Positions 16,916 through 25,706 are shown, numbered from the stretch's first letter. The stretch: 64,000 bases of DNA from an uncultured Ferrovibrio sp. (GCF_937960835.1 NZ_CALGPC010000009.1:124001-188000), one strand, 5' to 3'. The notes: generated by a model from the sequence alone, not told the origin. Numbers and translations: made by a program.

Positions 16916-18375
16916 GCGAAACAACCATGATGAGCGAGATGCTGGCCGTCCCGGATCTGGAGCCGTACCGCCGCCGGGTCGGCGACGTGATGCGCAAACC
17001 AGCCCAGCAGATTCCGGAGGATGCCGGCCTGGTGCAGATTGCCCAGCGCATGGCACAGGAGCAATGCGGTGCCCTGCTGGTGTCCAATCGCTTCGGCCAG
17101 CAGATCGGCATCCTCACGGAACGCGATATCACCCGTGCCTTGGCCCGCGAGGGTGACGCGTCACTCAAATTGACGGCACGCGACATCATGACCGCCAACG
17201 TCGTGGCCATCGCCGAAAGCGCTTTCCTGTTCCGCGCCATTGGCCGCATGCGGCGGCTGAACCTGCGCTATCTGCCGGTAACTGATGATGCCGGGCGCTT
17301 TACCGGCATGCTCTCGGCGCGCGCGCTGCTGCAGCAGCGGGCCCTGGAAGGCCAAGTAATCGCTGACGAACTGGATATTGCGCAGAACGCGGCCGATCTT
17401 GCTCATGCAAGGTCGGCGCTTCCAGAACTGGCATCCATGCTGCTGGCCGAGGGGTCCAGCGCGGTGGCCATTGCGGCCGTCATCAGCAGCATCTATGCCG
17501 ATATCACGGCACGTGCCGCCGCCATCGTCGAGGCCAAGCTGACCGCCGAGCACGAGCCGCCGCCCGCGCCATGGTGCGTGCTGATCCTAGGATCGGGCGG
17601 CCGCGGCGAGAGCCTTCTCACGCCCGATCAGGACAATGCCATCATCCATGCGGGCACCACCGAGGACGACGGCTGGTATGCCCGCGCCGGCGAAATGCTG
17701 GCAGACCTGCTCAACGATGCTGGCATTCCCTATTGCAAGGGCGGCGTGATGGCGAAGAACACTGCCTGGCGCGGCAACCAGGGACAATGGCGGTTGCGCG
17801 TTACCGACTGGATCCGCCGTGCCTCGGCAGAAGCTTTGCTCAATGTCGACATCTTCTACGATCTCAAACCGGTTTATGGCGCCCTGCGGCTGGGAGAGAA
17901 TCTCCGCAACGAGGCCCTCGCCGCAGCCCGTTCCTCTCCGCTCTTCCTGCGCTTGCTGGCCGAACAGGCGGCGCAGATCCATCCGGCAATCGGGCTGTTC
18001 GGCCGTCTGAAGGAAAAGGACGGCCGCGTCGACTTGAAGCTGGGTGGTTTGCTGCCCTTGGTCAGCTCTGCCCGTGTCATGGCCTTAAAGCTGGGCGTGG
18101 GCGCGACCGGTACTGGCGACCGTCTGCGTGCTGTCGGATCCGCCGCCCATCTGATCGGGGAAGACGATCTCAGCCGCCTTATTGATGCTCAGGAATTGAT
18201 CCTGTCGCTGATCCTGCGGCAGCAGATCGCGGATATCGCGGCGGGCGAAAAGCCGGGAAGCCGCGTCGACCCGGACGCGCTGCGCCGGCGCGACGTGACC
18301 CGCCTGAAGGCGGCCCTCAAGCATCTGGAACTGCTGCCAGAGATGGTGCAAGGCGTGCTCACTGCCCGGTCGTAA
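16912..18375 (+). CDS. CBS-domain / DUF294 putative nucleotidyltransferase regulator
   Basis: A 487-residue protein. Two CBS domains lie at about 20-145 (VGDVMRKPAQQIPEDAGL and ARDIMTANVVAIAESAF begin them); these usually bind adenine nucleotides. A DUF294 nucleotidyltransferase-like domain follows, with GSGGRGESLLTPDQDNA near residue 223, related to the GlnD/KNT fold active site (G-S-x-x-R-x-E ... D-x-D). The DUF294 C-terminal helical domain runs to about 480. The N-terminal cyclic-nucleotide-binding domain of longer relatives is missing. It probably works with the exonuclease encoded before it, with which it overlaps by 4 bases. Substrate and target are unknown. Confidence 0.88.
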   Translation: MSETTMMSEMLAVPDLEPYRRRVGDVMRKPAQQIPEDAGLVQIAQRMAQEQCGALLVSNRFGQQIGILTERDITRALAREGDASLKLTARDIMTANVVAIAESAFLFRAIGRMRRLNLRYLPVTDDAGRFTGMLSARALLQQRALEGQVIADELDIAQNAADLAHARSALPELASMLLAEGSSAVAIAAVISSIYADITARAAAIVEAKLTAEHEPPPAPWCVLILGSGGRGESLLTPDQDNAIIHAGTTEDDGWYARAGEMLADLLNDAGIPYCKGGVMAKNTAWRGNQGQWRLRVTDWIRRASAEALLNVDIFYDLKPVYGALRLGENLRNEALAAARSSPLFLRLLAEQAAQIHPAIGLFGRLKEKDGRVDLKLGGLLPLVSSARVMALKLGVGATGTGDRLRAVGSAAHLIGEDDLSRLIDAQELILSLILRQQIADIAAGEKPGSRVDPDALRRRDVTRLKAALKHLELLPEMVQGVLTARS

Positions 18376-18511
18376 CGTCCGCGCCGTCACGTACCGCCCC
18401 GCCTTCATCACAATTATACCCGTTAATCGCTCCATTTGCCGGCGCATCCTGCTCAAATGGGAACCGCATCAGACTGTTGTGGGTTTCTGACCTCGATCAA
18501 GGAGGGTCACC

Positions 18512-18889
18512 ATGACAGACGACAAGAAGCAAAAGATTGAGGTTGTCCGATCGCAACAGGAGATAGACGACGACCGCAAGACCGAAACCGATCTAGAGGA
18601 CGAACTGGAGCAGGGACTGCGCGACACATTCCCAGCCAGCGATCCGGTATCGGTGAGCCAGCCAACGACCGCAACGCCGTCAAAATCAGATCGCCCAATG
18701 GCGAAAGCTGGAGACAAGACCCGGGCAGCGGCGATCAATCCCCGTAGCCGCGTCAATGTAAGCGAAGAGAATGAAGTCCAATATTGGACGGAGAGGTTCG
18801 GCGTCTCGGAAGATAAGCTGAAGGAAGCCGTCCGCACCGTCGGGTTCTTCCCGCGTGACGTGGCTGATTACCTGGGCAAGTCATTCTAG
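18512..18889 (+). CDS. DUF3606 domain-containing protein
   Basis: A 125-residue soluble protein. The C-terminal half (about 75-122) contains the DUF3606 pattern RSRVNVSEENEVQYWTERFG followed by VSEDKLKEAVRTVGFFPRDV. The N-terminal half is charged and disordered-looking, with a short module LEQGLRDTFPASDPVSVSQP that occurs alone in other small proteobacterial proteins. AAGGAGGGT precedes the ATG at 18512. Function is unknown; such proteins are often found with stress genes. Confidence 0.85.
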   Translation: MTDDKKQKIEVVRSQQEIDDDRKTETDLEDELEQGLRDTFPASDPVSVSQPTTATPSKSDRPMAKAGDKTRAAAINPRSRVNVSEENEVQYWTERFGVSEDKLKEAVRTVGFFPRDVADYLGKSF

Positions 18890-18994
18890 GACTCGGCCTG
18901 CGGTTTCATCCATTGGAACACGGCAGCTTACGTCGCGTTGAAAGTCTCTGCATCGCATGCCGATGTGGAGACTTTCTCATTTTTGGAGGATGAG

Positions 18995-19312
18995 ATGGCC
19001 AAGGCTAAATCAGCAAAACAACAAATGGCCGCTGGCGCCGCCCTTTCCGCCAAGCGCGGCAAAAGACCGAAGTCGAGCCTGAAAGGCGCTTCGCGCAGCA
19101 TGGTCGAGTCGATGAGTGAAGAAGACCTTGATGCGATGGCGAGTAGCAAGCGCAAGAAACTGCCGCGACGCGGACGCGCCAGCAAAAAAGCTGCGAAGAA
19201 AAAGACCGCCAAGATAAAGACTGCGAAAAAGAAAACAGTGAAGCGCAAGACAGTCAGAAAGCCCACCACCAAGCGGAAAACCGCCAAGAAGCGCGCAACC
19301 CGGCGGCGGTGA
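18995..19312 (+). CDS. DUF3008 protein with histone H1-like lysine-rich tail
   Basis: A 105-residue, strongly basic protein. Residues 1-50 match the DUF3008 pattern (AKSAKQQMAAGAALSAKRG, then SLKGASRSMVESMSEEDLD). The last 54 residues are a low-complexity tail with 31 Lys or Arg, mostly in AKKK/VKRK steps, resembling bacterial H1-like proteins that bind DNA. Plain DUF3008 proteins are about 60 residues and lack this tail. The ATG at 18995 is chosen over 18938 because TTGGAGGATGAG sits directly before it and the family N-terminus starts here. DNA binding is inference from composition. Confidence 0.85.
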   Translation: MAKAKSAKQQMAAGAALSAKRGKRPKSSLKGASRSMVESMSEEDLDAMASSKRKKLPRRGRASKKAAKKKTAKIKTAKKKTVKRKTVRKPTTKRKTAKKRATRRR

Positions 19313-19314
19313 TT

Positions 19315-19614
19315 CTAATCTTTGGATCGCGCCTCATTGTGGTCCAGCGCGATCGCCATCCCGACCTGCATGCCACCGCATGACATACCGATGAACAGCC
19401 ACAGCAATAGCAGCGGCCAGGGATGCCCGCCGGCCTGCAGCAACACCGCTTTGATATCGGAGGGATTGGTCCAGAGAAGGATGACAATCAAGGCCCCAGC
19501 GATGATCCAGCCGATCAGCAGCTGCATCGCCAGAAAACGCAGCGGACAAAGCGCAGCTTTCCGTCGAAAAAATTGATGGGGTGAGGTAGAGGTCCGGGGC
19601 ATGGCTACTGCCAT
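19315..19614 (-). CDS. Hypothetical small membrane protein, paralogue of the next gene
   Basis: A 99-residue protein (or 95 if it starts at 19602) with two hydrophobic helices (about 30-52 and 64-86) and a conserved middle, AGGHPWPLLLLWLFIG. It shares the pattern LRFL-x-LIG ... W-x-x-P ... VLxQ-x-GHPWP-x-LLW-F-x-G with the protein encoded at 19676-19909, pointing to a tandem duplication. It ends 2 bases from the convergent DUF3008 gene. Function unknown. Confidence 0.7.
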   Translation of the reverse strand: MAVAMPRTSTSPHQFFRRKAALCPLRFLAMQLLIGWIIAGALIVILLWTNPSDIKAVLLQAGGHPWPLLLLWLFIGMSCGGMQVGMAIALDHNEARSKD

Positions 19615-19675
19615 AAAACAGGCTTGCCCCTATTGTTCCCTGACGCAATCAGCTAAGCGTCAGAAAACCTATTGC

Positions 19676-19909
19676 TTAATGATCCCCGCCCTCATCCTGC
19701 ATCATGATATTGGCGCCCATCTGGATGCTGCTGAATGTGAGCCCGCAGAAGAACCACAACAGGATGGCAGGCCAGGGATGTCCGGCGCTTTGCCGCAGCA
19801 CAGTCGCAAAGCCGAAAGGATCGGCCCAGAAAATTACGGCGACAAAAAGCGCCGCCAGTCCGAAGCCAATCAAGGCATGCAGTAAAAGAAAGCGAAGAAA
19901 CGGCGGCAT
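19676..19909 (-). CDS. Hypothetical small membrane protein, paralogue of the previous gene
   Basis: A 77-residue protein with two hydrophobic helices (about 5-27 and 45-65) joined by FATVLRQSAGHPWPAILLWF. It aligns with the neighbouring 99-residue protein along nearly its whole length and ends in an acidic tail (MMQDEGGDH). It lies 63 bases downstream of the radical SAM gene on the same strand. Function unknown. The GHPWP motif is the best handle for finding relatives. Confidence 0.7.
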   Translation of the reverse strand: MPPFLRFLLLHALIGFGLAALFVAVIFWADPFGFATVLRQSAGHPWPAILLWFFCGLTFSSIQMGANIMMQDEGGDH

Positions 19910-19972
19910 GATCGGATCGATGGCAACGACGAGCCTTCATCCTAGAGTGGCGGCCGCGGTTGAAGCAATGCG

Positions 19973-21082
19973 CTAGAACAACCTTCCCTGTCGCTCGTCC
20001 TTTTCAGGCGGCACAAAAAGGTCGCTACGCATCGGATAGCGCCGCTTGTTGAAACCAAGCTTTTTGCAGGTCAGGGCGAAACGCTGGCCAATCAAATCGG
20101 CATAGGCCCCCTCGCCGCGCATCCTGGCGCCGAATTGCGGCACGTAATCCGCGCCGCCGCGCGCCTCGCGCACCATCTTCATCACCCGCGCCGCCCGATC
20201 CGGATAATGCTCGTTCAGCCATTCGCGCCAGATTTCCTTTAATTCCAGCGGCAGGCGCAGCAGCACATAGCCAGCCTCGCGCGCGCCAGCATCGTAGGCG
20301 GCTTCCAGAATACGCTCCAGCTCCATGTCGTTGAGCTGGGGGATCATCGGTGCTGTCATCACGCCTGTTGGAATGCCGGCTTCATTGAGCTGTTTGATCG
20401 CCTCCAGACGTTTAGGCGGCGTGGACGCGCGCGGTTCCATGGCACGGGCCAGTTTGCGATCCAGCGTTGTCACCGAGACATAGACTTTCACCAAGTTGAG
20501 CTTGGCCATTTCGGACAGGATGTCGATGTCGCGGGTGATCAGCGCATTCTTCGTCACGATCCCGAGCGGATGGCGCGCCTCCAGCAACACCTCCAGCACG
20601 CTGCGCGTGATCTTCAATTCGCGCTCGACCGGTTGATAGGGGTCGGTATTGGTGCCCATCGACATGACGCCGGGCTTGTAGCTCTTCGACGCCAGTTCCT
20701 TGCGCAGAAGCTGGGCGGCGTTGCGCTTGACGACAATCTGCGTCTCGAAATCGAGGCCCGGCGAGAAGCCGAGATAGGCATGTGTTGGCCGCGCGAAACA
20801 GTAGACGCAGCCATGCTCGCAACCGCGGTATGGATTGATCGAGCGGTCGAAGGGAATGTCAGGCGACGTGTTCCAGGCGATGATGCTGCGGCTGCTATCG
20901 TCATGCAGCGTGGTGCGCAGCGGTTCGGCCTCTTCCAGACTGCCCCAGCCGTCATCCTCGCGCTGGCGCCGTTCGGCTTCGTAGCGGTTGGTCGCGTTGT
21001 TTATCGCGCCACGGCCGCGCCGTGCGTCAGGATGCGCGTGGTCGGCTTCGGTCGAAATGGTGCGGGCGATAAACTTCGTCAT
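19973..21082 (-). CDS. PA0069-type radical SAM protein (Rv2578c/SplB-like)
   Basis: A 369-residue protein with the radical SAM cluster motif CEHGCVYC (Cys88, Cys92, Cys95; C-x3-C-x2-C). It begins with the family N-terminal pattern GRGAINNATNRYEAERR. Other conserved stretches are SPDIPFDRSINPYRGC, GTNTDPYQPVER and GIPTGVMTAPMIPQLND. The family is related to spore photoproduct lyase but its reaction is unknown. It is probably expressed with moaB and the lytic transglycosylase gene upstream, though 73 bases separate it from moaB. Confidence 0.92.
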   Translation of the reverse strand: MTKFIARTISTEADHAHPDARRGRGAINNATNRYEAERRQREDDGWGSLEEAEPLRTTLHDDSSRSIIAWNTSPDIPFDRSINPYRGCEHGCVYCFARPTHAYLGFSPGLDFETQIVVKRNAAQLLRKELASKSYKPGVMSMGTNTDPYQPVERELKITRSVLEVLLEARHPLGIVTKNALITRDIDILSEMAKLNLVKVYVSVTTLDRKLARAMEPRASTPPKRLEAIKQLNEAGIPTGVMTAPMIPQLNDMELERILEAAYDAGAREAGYVLLRLPLELKEIWREWLNEHYPDRAARVMKMVREARGGADYVPQFGARMRGEGAYADLIGQRFALTCKKLGFNKRRYPMRSDLFVPPEKDERQGRLF

Positions 21083-21155
21083 GGCGGCATTCTACACCGC
21101 CACGGGAACATATCAAGAAAAACAGAACAAAGAGGGAATAACTTATGCCGCCAAA

Positions 21156-21722
21156 TCAGCTGGATTTCCGCCGCTCATGTTCGCGCAGTCGCGGAAACAG
21201 TTCGACGAAATTGCAGGGCTTGTGGCGGTAATCGAGCTGGTCCTTCAGGATGCCGTCCCAGGCATCCCGGCAGGCGCCGGGCGAGCCAGGCAAGGCAAAG
21301 AGATAGGTGCCCCGCGCCACCCCCGCCGTGCAGCGCGACTGGATCGTCGAAGTGCCGATCTTCTGGTAGCTGAGCATGCGGAACAGCTCGCCGAAGCCGG
21401 GAATGCTCTTCTCATACAGACCTTCGAAAGCCTCTGGGGTCACGTCGCGGCCAGTGACGCCCGTGCCGCCGGTCGACAGCACCACATCGATCTCGGGATC
21501 ATCGATCCAGGCGGTGACCTGTTTCCGGATCGCTGCGATATCGTCCGGTACGATCGCGCGCGCCGCCAGCACATGCCCCGCCTCGGTCAGACGCTCGATC
21601 AGCGTCATGCCCGACTTGTCATCCATTTCCGTACGGGTATCCGACACCGTCAGCACGGCAATGCGAACAGGCACGAATAGCCGCTCGCCATTAGGCCCCA
21701 GTACAGGCTGCATTGCAGTCAT
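21156..21722 (-). CDS. moaB: Molybdenum cofactor biosynthesis protein B
   Basis: A 188-residue MoaB/MogA-fold protein that acts in molybdopterin adenylylation or metal insertion. RIAVLTVSDTRTEMDDKSG, the nucleotide-binding STGGTGVTGRDVTPEAFEGL and GTYLFALPGSPGACRDAWDG are all present. The length is typical. The start at 21722 gives the usual short N-terminal extension. It lies 19 bases after the lytic transglycosylase gene. No other molybdenum cofactor gene is in the window. Confidence 0.93.
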   Translation of the reverse strand: MTAMQPVLGPNGERLFVPVRIAVLTVSDTRTEMDDKSGMTLIERLTEAGHVLAARAIVPDDIAAIRKQVTAWIDDPEIDVVLSTGGTGVTGRDVTPEAFEGLYEKSIPGFGELFRMLSYQKIGTSTIQSRCTAGVARGTYLFALPGSPGACRDAWDGILKDQLDYRHKPCNFVELFPRLREHERRKSS

Positions 21723-21741
21723 CTAATGTCTCCGCCGCGTA

Positions 21742-23532
21742 TTACTTCGCCGCTGCCGCCGTATCGGTATCGAAGGGACGGTAAAGCGGCCATCCGCCCG
21801 TCATCGCCTCGCCGATACTGGTATCGGGCTGGCCGATGCGGGCGCGATAGATCCAGTAATTAGTGAGCACGCGCTGCACAAACAAGCGGGTCTCGGCCAG
21901 CGGAATGGTCTCGATGAACAGCAGCGGGTCCTTCTCCGCCTCCGCATTCTCACGCAACCATTTCTGCAAATTACCCGGCCCGCCGTTATAGGCAGCAGTG
22001 AGATAGAGCAGATTGCCCCGAATCATGGGCATCTGCAGCAACTCGTTCAGATAACGCTGGCCCAGCTCGATATTGTATTCCGGCGCGAACAGCTTATGGC
22101 GGCCATGTTTGTGACGCAGGCTGCGGTCCCCGGCCACGCCGCTGGCGGTCTTGGGCATAAGCTGCATCAAGCCGGCAGCGCCGGCATGGCTCATCGCGCG
22201 AGCATTGAACGCGCTTTCCTGGCGCATGAAGGCGAAGACCAATGCGCGGTCGACAATGAAGCCGCCTTCCGGCTCCCAGGGCGGCAGGGGATACAGTGCG
22301 TAATCGAAGCTCTCGCCTTTGACATTGTACCAGGCGATGCCGATGCGCATCGCCGACGCCGGGGCCTGGATACGGCTTACCAGCCCAAGCAGCGCGCCCG
22401 CCAGTTCGTCGCTCGATTGCGCAAAAAGCCGCGTAATCTCGCGGTCGGCGCGCACTGCCTCGCCCGTTTCCGACAGCGCCAGTGCGCGGCGCACCGCCGG
22501 GATTTTCTCCAGCCGCCTCACATGGTGAGCTTCAAGCGGCGGCGGCGACCAATCCAGCTGCGGATCGTTACCAAGCTGAGCCAGGCAGAGTTGGCCGTAG
22601 AAAGTGCGCTCCTCACGCGCGCCGATCTCAAGCAGCCGAATGGCTTCGGAGGGCTGGCGCAGGCGCAGCTGCACACGCGCCCCCCACCACGCGCCAGCCG
22701 AACGATCCCAGCTGCTGCCTGCATTGTTGAAGGCAAGATTCTCAAAATGATGAGCGGCGTTGTCGTAGCGGCCAAGCCGCCAGGCGGCAAGCCCCGCAAC
22801 CCAATCGGCTTCCGGCACCTTGGCGCGTGAACGCTTGGCCGCTGGTGCCGCGTATTGCAGCGCCTTCTCATCCTGTCCGTTGAGGATGAACATCCAGGCC
22901 AGCCGGCGGCGCCAATCGTCGTATTCGGAAGCGCTGATCTTGGCCCTCAGCTCAGGCTGCTGCAGAAATACTTCTGCCTGCTTCAGCCGGTCGCGACGCA
23001 GCAGATCGTTAAACTGGGCAGAGGCCTGAGCAATGGCATGCGCATGTTCAGGATCGCGTTCCCTCTTCTGCTGTGGTCGGCGGCGGATCGTGGCGACCAA
23101 GCCCGGATCGCCGCCGTAATCACCGAGATGAACACCGAGCGGCGGCAGCGGCGCCCGCTCCTTGCGGCCCTTCTTGCGCATCGCCAGGGCGTAGATTTCC
23201 TCGGCGCCGGGATGGTCGCGATATTGCTTCAGCCAGGCCGAGAGTTCGGCGAAAGAGCTGACATAAGCGGTCGGATGCATATAGCGCTGATGCAGCACAT
23301 GACCGAGCAGCAGGCGATCCTCAAGGCGTCGGATCTCTTTATCGGCAGTCTGCCAATCGGTATCGGCTTGCGCTTCGAAGATGCGTTGGTAACGCGCAAC
23401 ATCCTCGCTGCTGAGGATGACCGGCAGGTCAGCAGCATGCGCAATCGGCGCCGCGACCGAAGCCACGACGCAGGTCAACAAGCCACAAAAGAGGATTGCA
23501 CCCCCCAGGCGCTTTTTCACTGCCCATCCCAT
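21742..23532 (-). CDS. Lytic murein transglycosylase (Slt-like)
   Basis: A 596-residue periplasmic enzyme that cleaves peptidoglycan between MurNAc and GlcNAc, leaving 1,6-anhydro ends. A signal peptide spans about residues 1-33 (hydrophobic core GAILFCGLLTCVVASVAAP, cleaved after AHA). A long helical superhelix region precedes the catalytic domain near residue 425: ALVFAFMRQESAFNARAMS holds the catalytic Glu, followed by AGAAGLMQLMPKTASGVA and AAYNGGPGNLQKWL. These are the family 1 motifs. A GTG at 23517 is an alternative start. It is followed closely by moaB. Confidence 0.93.
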   Translation of the reverse strand: MGWAVKKRLGGAILFCGLLTCVVASVAAPIAHAADLPVILSSEDVARYQRIFEAQADTDWQTADKEIRRLEDRLLLGHVLHQRYMHPTAYVSSFAELSAWLKQYRDHPGAEEIYALAMRKKGRKERAPLPPLGVHLGDYGGDPGLVATIRRRPQQKRERDPEHAHAIAQASAQFNDLLRRDRLKQAEVFLQQPELRAKISASEYDDWRRRLAWMFILNGQDEKALQYAAPAAKRSRAKVPEADWVAGLAAWRLGRYDNAAHHFENLAFNNAGSSWDRSAGAWWGARVQLRLRQPSEAIRLLEIGAREERTFYGQLCLAQLGNDPQLDWSPPPLEAHHVRRLEKIPAVRRALALSETGEAVRADREITRLFAQSSDELAGALLGLVSRIQAPASAMRIGIAWYNVKGESFDYALYPLPPWEPEGGFIVDRALVFAFMRQESAFNARAMSHAGAAGLMQLMPKTASGVAGDRSLRHKHGRHKLFAPEYNIELGQRYLNELLQMPMIRGNLLYLTAAYNGGPGNLQKWLRENAEAEKDPLLFIETIPLAETRLFVQRVLTNYWIYRARIGQPDTSIGEAMTGGWPLYRPFDTDTAAAAK

Positions 23533-23601
23533 CGCCGCCCCGGATAGCGCATGTGGGGTTACGGGACAAGAAAGTTATAGGCAACCGGAGGTGGAAGTTT
23601 C

Positions 23602-24837
23602 CTATGGCGCGGCGCGGCCCATCCGGACAACAAGCCCAGCGGCCAGAAAACAGCCAATGGCGCAGATGATTATGGGCCAGGAATAGCTGCCCGTGGTGTC
23701 GAAGGCCCAGCCGGCCAGCGTCGGCCCAAGCAAAGTGCCGCCAGCCACAGAGGTATAAAGTACACCAATCACCGCCGATGCGGCGCGCAGGCCGAACAGA
23801 TCGGCAGTGAATGCCGGAATAAGTGCAACAAATCCGCCATAAAATATTCCGAACGCCAGCGCAAAAATCGCCAGGGCAATGAAACCGGTTGCCATCAGCC
23901 AATAAAGCAGGGCCAGACCGGTGCCGAGGATGATCAGCGACAATGCCCGACCCCGGCCCATGCGATCGGCAAGACCGCCCAGAACAAATCGGCCTAGCGT
24001 GGAGCCAACGCCAATCATGCCAACAAGCCAAACGCCCTCGCTGCGGCTCAGGCCCTGATCCTGCGCAAACGGCGCCAGATGCACGAAGGGAACAAAGGTG
24101 CCGATGCAGGCGAGAGCACAAGCGACATAAAGCCGCCAGAAGACCGGGTGCCGCAGCACCTCACGCAAGGCCAACCCGGCCGGCGCTGCAGCGGAGGAGG
24201 CCGCTTCGACAGCTGCGCTCGAACCATCGGGTTGCAGCCCCATGCAGGCAGGCGAGGCGCGTAGCAGAAAGGTAGCGACAGCGCCCAGCAGCAGCACGGC
24301 GACGCCCAGCGTCACATAAGCATCGCGCCATCCCAGCGCCGCAATGATCCAGGCCGCAAGCGGCGGGGCGGCCATGGTGCCAATGCCGATCCCCGCCACC
24401 GCCCAGCCGGAAGCGCGGCCGCGATGAAGCAGAAACCAGCGCTGCACCGTGCCAATGGCAGGCACATAGGAAAAGCCCACGCCGATCCCGATGCCGATGC
24501 CATAAAAGACAATGATGGCGGCAAGGCTATCCGCCCAGCTTACCGCGATCAGGCCAAGACCGATGCAGGCCATGCCAAAGCCGACAACCGGCCGCGGCCC
24601 GAACCGGTCCGCCAGCGGGCCGCTGACTGCGCCCAGCACGAAATACAGAAAGCCGGCGGAGGAAAATACCAGCGAAACAGTGCCGCGCGACGCGCCAAAC
24701 GATGTGCTGAGCGGCTCGAAGAAAGCTGGAAAGGTGTAGGCCGCCCCAAAGCCTGTAAACATCACCAGAAAGGCGGCGAAGACGACAATCCAGCCGTAGA
24801 AGATCGATTTGGACCGGCTGAGACTGGCGTCGCTCAC
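23602..24837 (-). CDS. MFS transporter (monocarboxylate/OFA-like)
   Basis: A 411-residue inner-membrane carrier with 12 predicted helices. It begins FYGWIVVFAAFLVMFTGFGA, followed by the MFS motif GPLADRFGPRPVVGFGM between helices 2 and 3 and a second copy, GGLADRMGRGRALS, between helices 8 and 9. The opening FYGW and the spacing resemble oxalate/formate and monocarboxylate porters, but the substrate is unknown. The ATG at 24837 overlaps the UDG stop by 4 bases, so it is translationally coupled to UDG. It lies 69 bases before the transglycosylase gene. Confidence 0.88.
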   Translation of the reverse strand: MSDASLSRSKSIFYGWIVVFAAFLVMFTGFGAAYTFPAFFEPLSTSFGASRGTVSLVFSSAGFLYFVLGAVSGPLADRFGPRPVVGFGMACIGLGLIAVSWADSLAAIIVFYGIGIGIGVGFSYVPAIGTVQRWFLLHRGRASGWAVAGIGIGTMAAPPLAAWIIAALGWRDAYVTLGVAVLLLGAVATFLLRASPACMGLQPDGSSAAVEAASSAAAPAGLALREVLRHPVFWRLYVACALACIGTFVPFVHLAPFAQDQGLSRSEGVWLVGMIGVGSTLGRFVLGGLADRMGRGRALSLIILGTGLALLYWLMATGFIALAIFALAFGIFYGGFVALIPAFTADLFGLRAASAVIGVLYTSVAGGTLLGPTLAGWAFDTTGSYSWPIIICAIGCFLAAGLVVRMGRAAP

Positions 24838-25706
24838 GGTGCGATTTCGTCGAGCTTGGCTGCCAGCGTCAGCATGTCGCGCCAGGCTTCGCGCTTCACG
24901 CCCGGCTGACGCAGCAGATAGGCCGGATGCAGCAGCGGCATTGCCGGAATGACCAGATCGCCGCGCCGGTATTCATGCCAGCGGCCGCGCGTGCGGGTAA
25001 TCCCCTGGGTGGTGCCGAGCAAGGTGGCGGCGGCATGCTTGCCGGCGCAGGCTATCACCTTCGGCTGGACCAGCTCGATCAGCCGCTCGATGAACGGCTT
25101 GCAGGCGAGGATTTCCTCCGAGGACGGGTCGCGGTTACCCGGCGGCCGCCAGAAAATCACATTTGATATGTAGACGTTGCTTTCGTCCCGGCCGATGGCC
25201 TTCAGCATGCGGTCCAGCAACTGCCCGCTTTCGCCGACGAAAGGCGCGCCCTGCGCGTCTTCGTCCCGTCCCGGTGCCTCGCCGATGATCATCAGCGGCG
25301 CCTCAGGGTTGCCCCGGGCAATAACGGTATTGGTTGCGGTAGCCTTGAGCGCACAACCTTCGAAGGCCCTGATGGCCTCATGCAGCTCGGCGACGGTGCG
25401 GCAAGCGGCCGCAGCCCGGCTGGCGGCGCTCTCGGCGGCCTGGGCCGAAACCATCGCCGGATTGGCCACCGCCGGCCTGGGCATGCTGGGCGGCGCCTGG
25501 AAGCCCGGCTGCCGCGGCGTGGCCGGCCCCCCCACTGCTGAAGCCGGCTTGTGGAGGCCTGCCATGGGGGCAGCCTTAGAGGGTGGCGGCAGAGTGGTCC
25601 GGTCGACCGGAACCTCCCCTATCGCCTCGTCGCACCCTGCTTCTACATAGAAAAGCAGGGCCTCCAGCAAGCTGGGGGGAGCGGACATGGTCTCCGGGGC
25701 GGTCAT
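24834..25706 (-). CDS. Uracil-DNA glycosylase family 4-like, two cluster cysteines replaced
   Basis: Removes uracil from DNA. In the 290-residue protein an Ala/Pro-rich linker (about 40-95) precedes the glycosylase domain. Motif A is IGEAPGRDEDAQGAPFVG with the RMLKAIGRDESNVYISNV region after it, and motif B is LLHPAYLLR. Family-4 enzymes normally hold a 4Fe-4S cluster with Cys pairs C-x2-C and C-x(14-17)-C. Here the first Cys of each pair is aromatic: FEGC, and W-x15-C (FWRPPGNR to ACKPF). Two ligands remain, so a normal cluster is doubtful. Similar substitutions occur in alphaproteobacterial homologues as I recall them. It is divergent from the ETF-QO gene. Confidence 0.88.
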   Translation of the reverse strand: MTAPETMSAPPSLLEALLFYVEAGCDEAIGEVPVDRTTLPPPSKAAPMAGLHKPASAVGGPATPRQPGFQAPPSMPRPAVANPAMVSAQAAESAASRAAAACRTVAELHEAIRAFEGCALKATATNTVIARGNPEAPLMIIGEAPGRDEDAQGAPFVGESGQLLDRMLKAIGRDESNVYISNVIFWRPPGNRDPSSEEILACKPFIERLIELVQPKVIACAGKHAAATLLGTTQGITRTRGRWHEYRRGDLVIPAMPLLHPAYLLRQPGVKREAWRDMLTLAAKLDEIAP

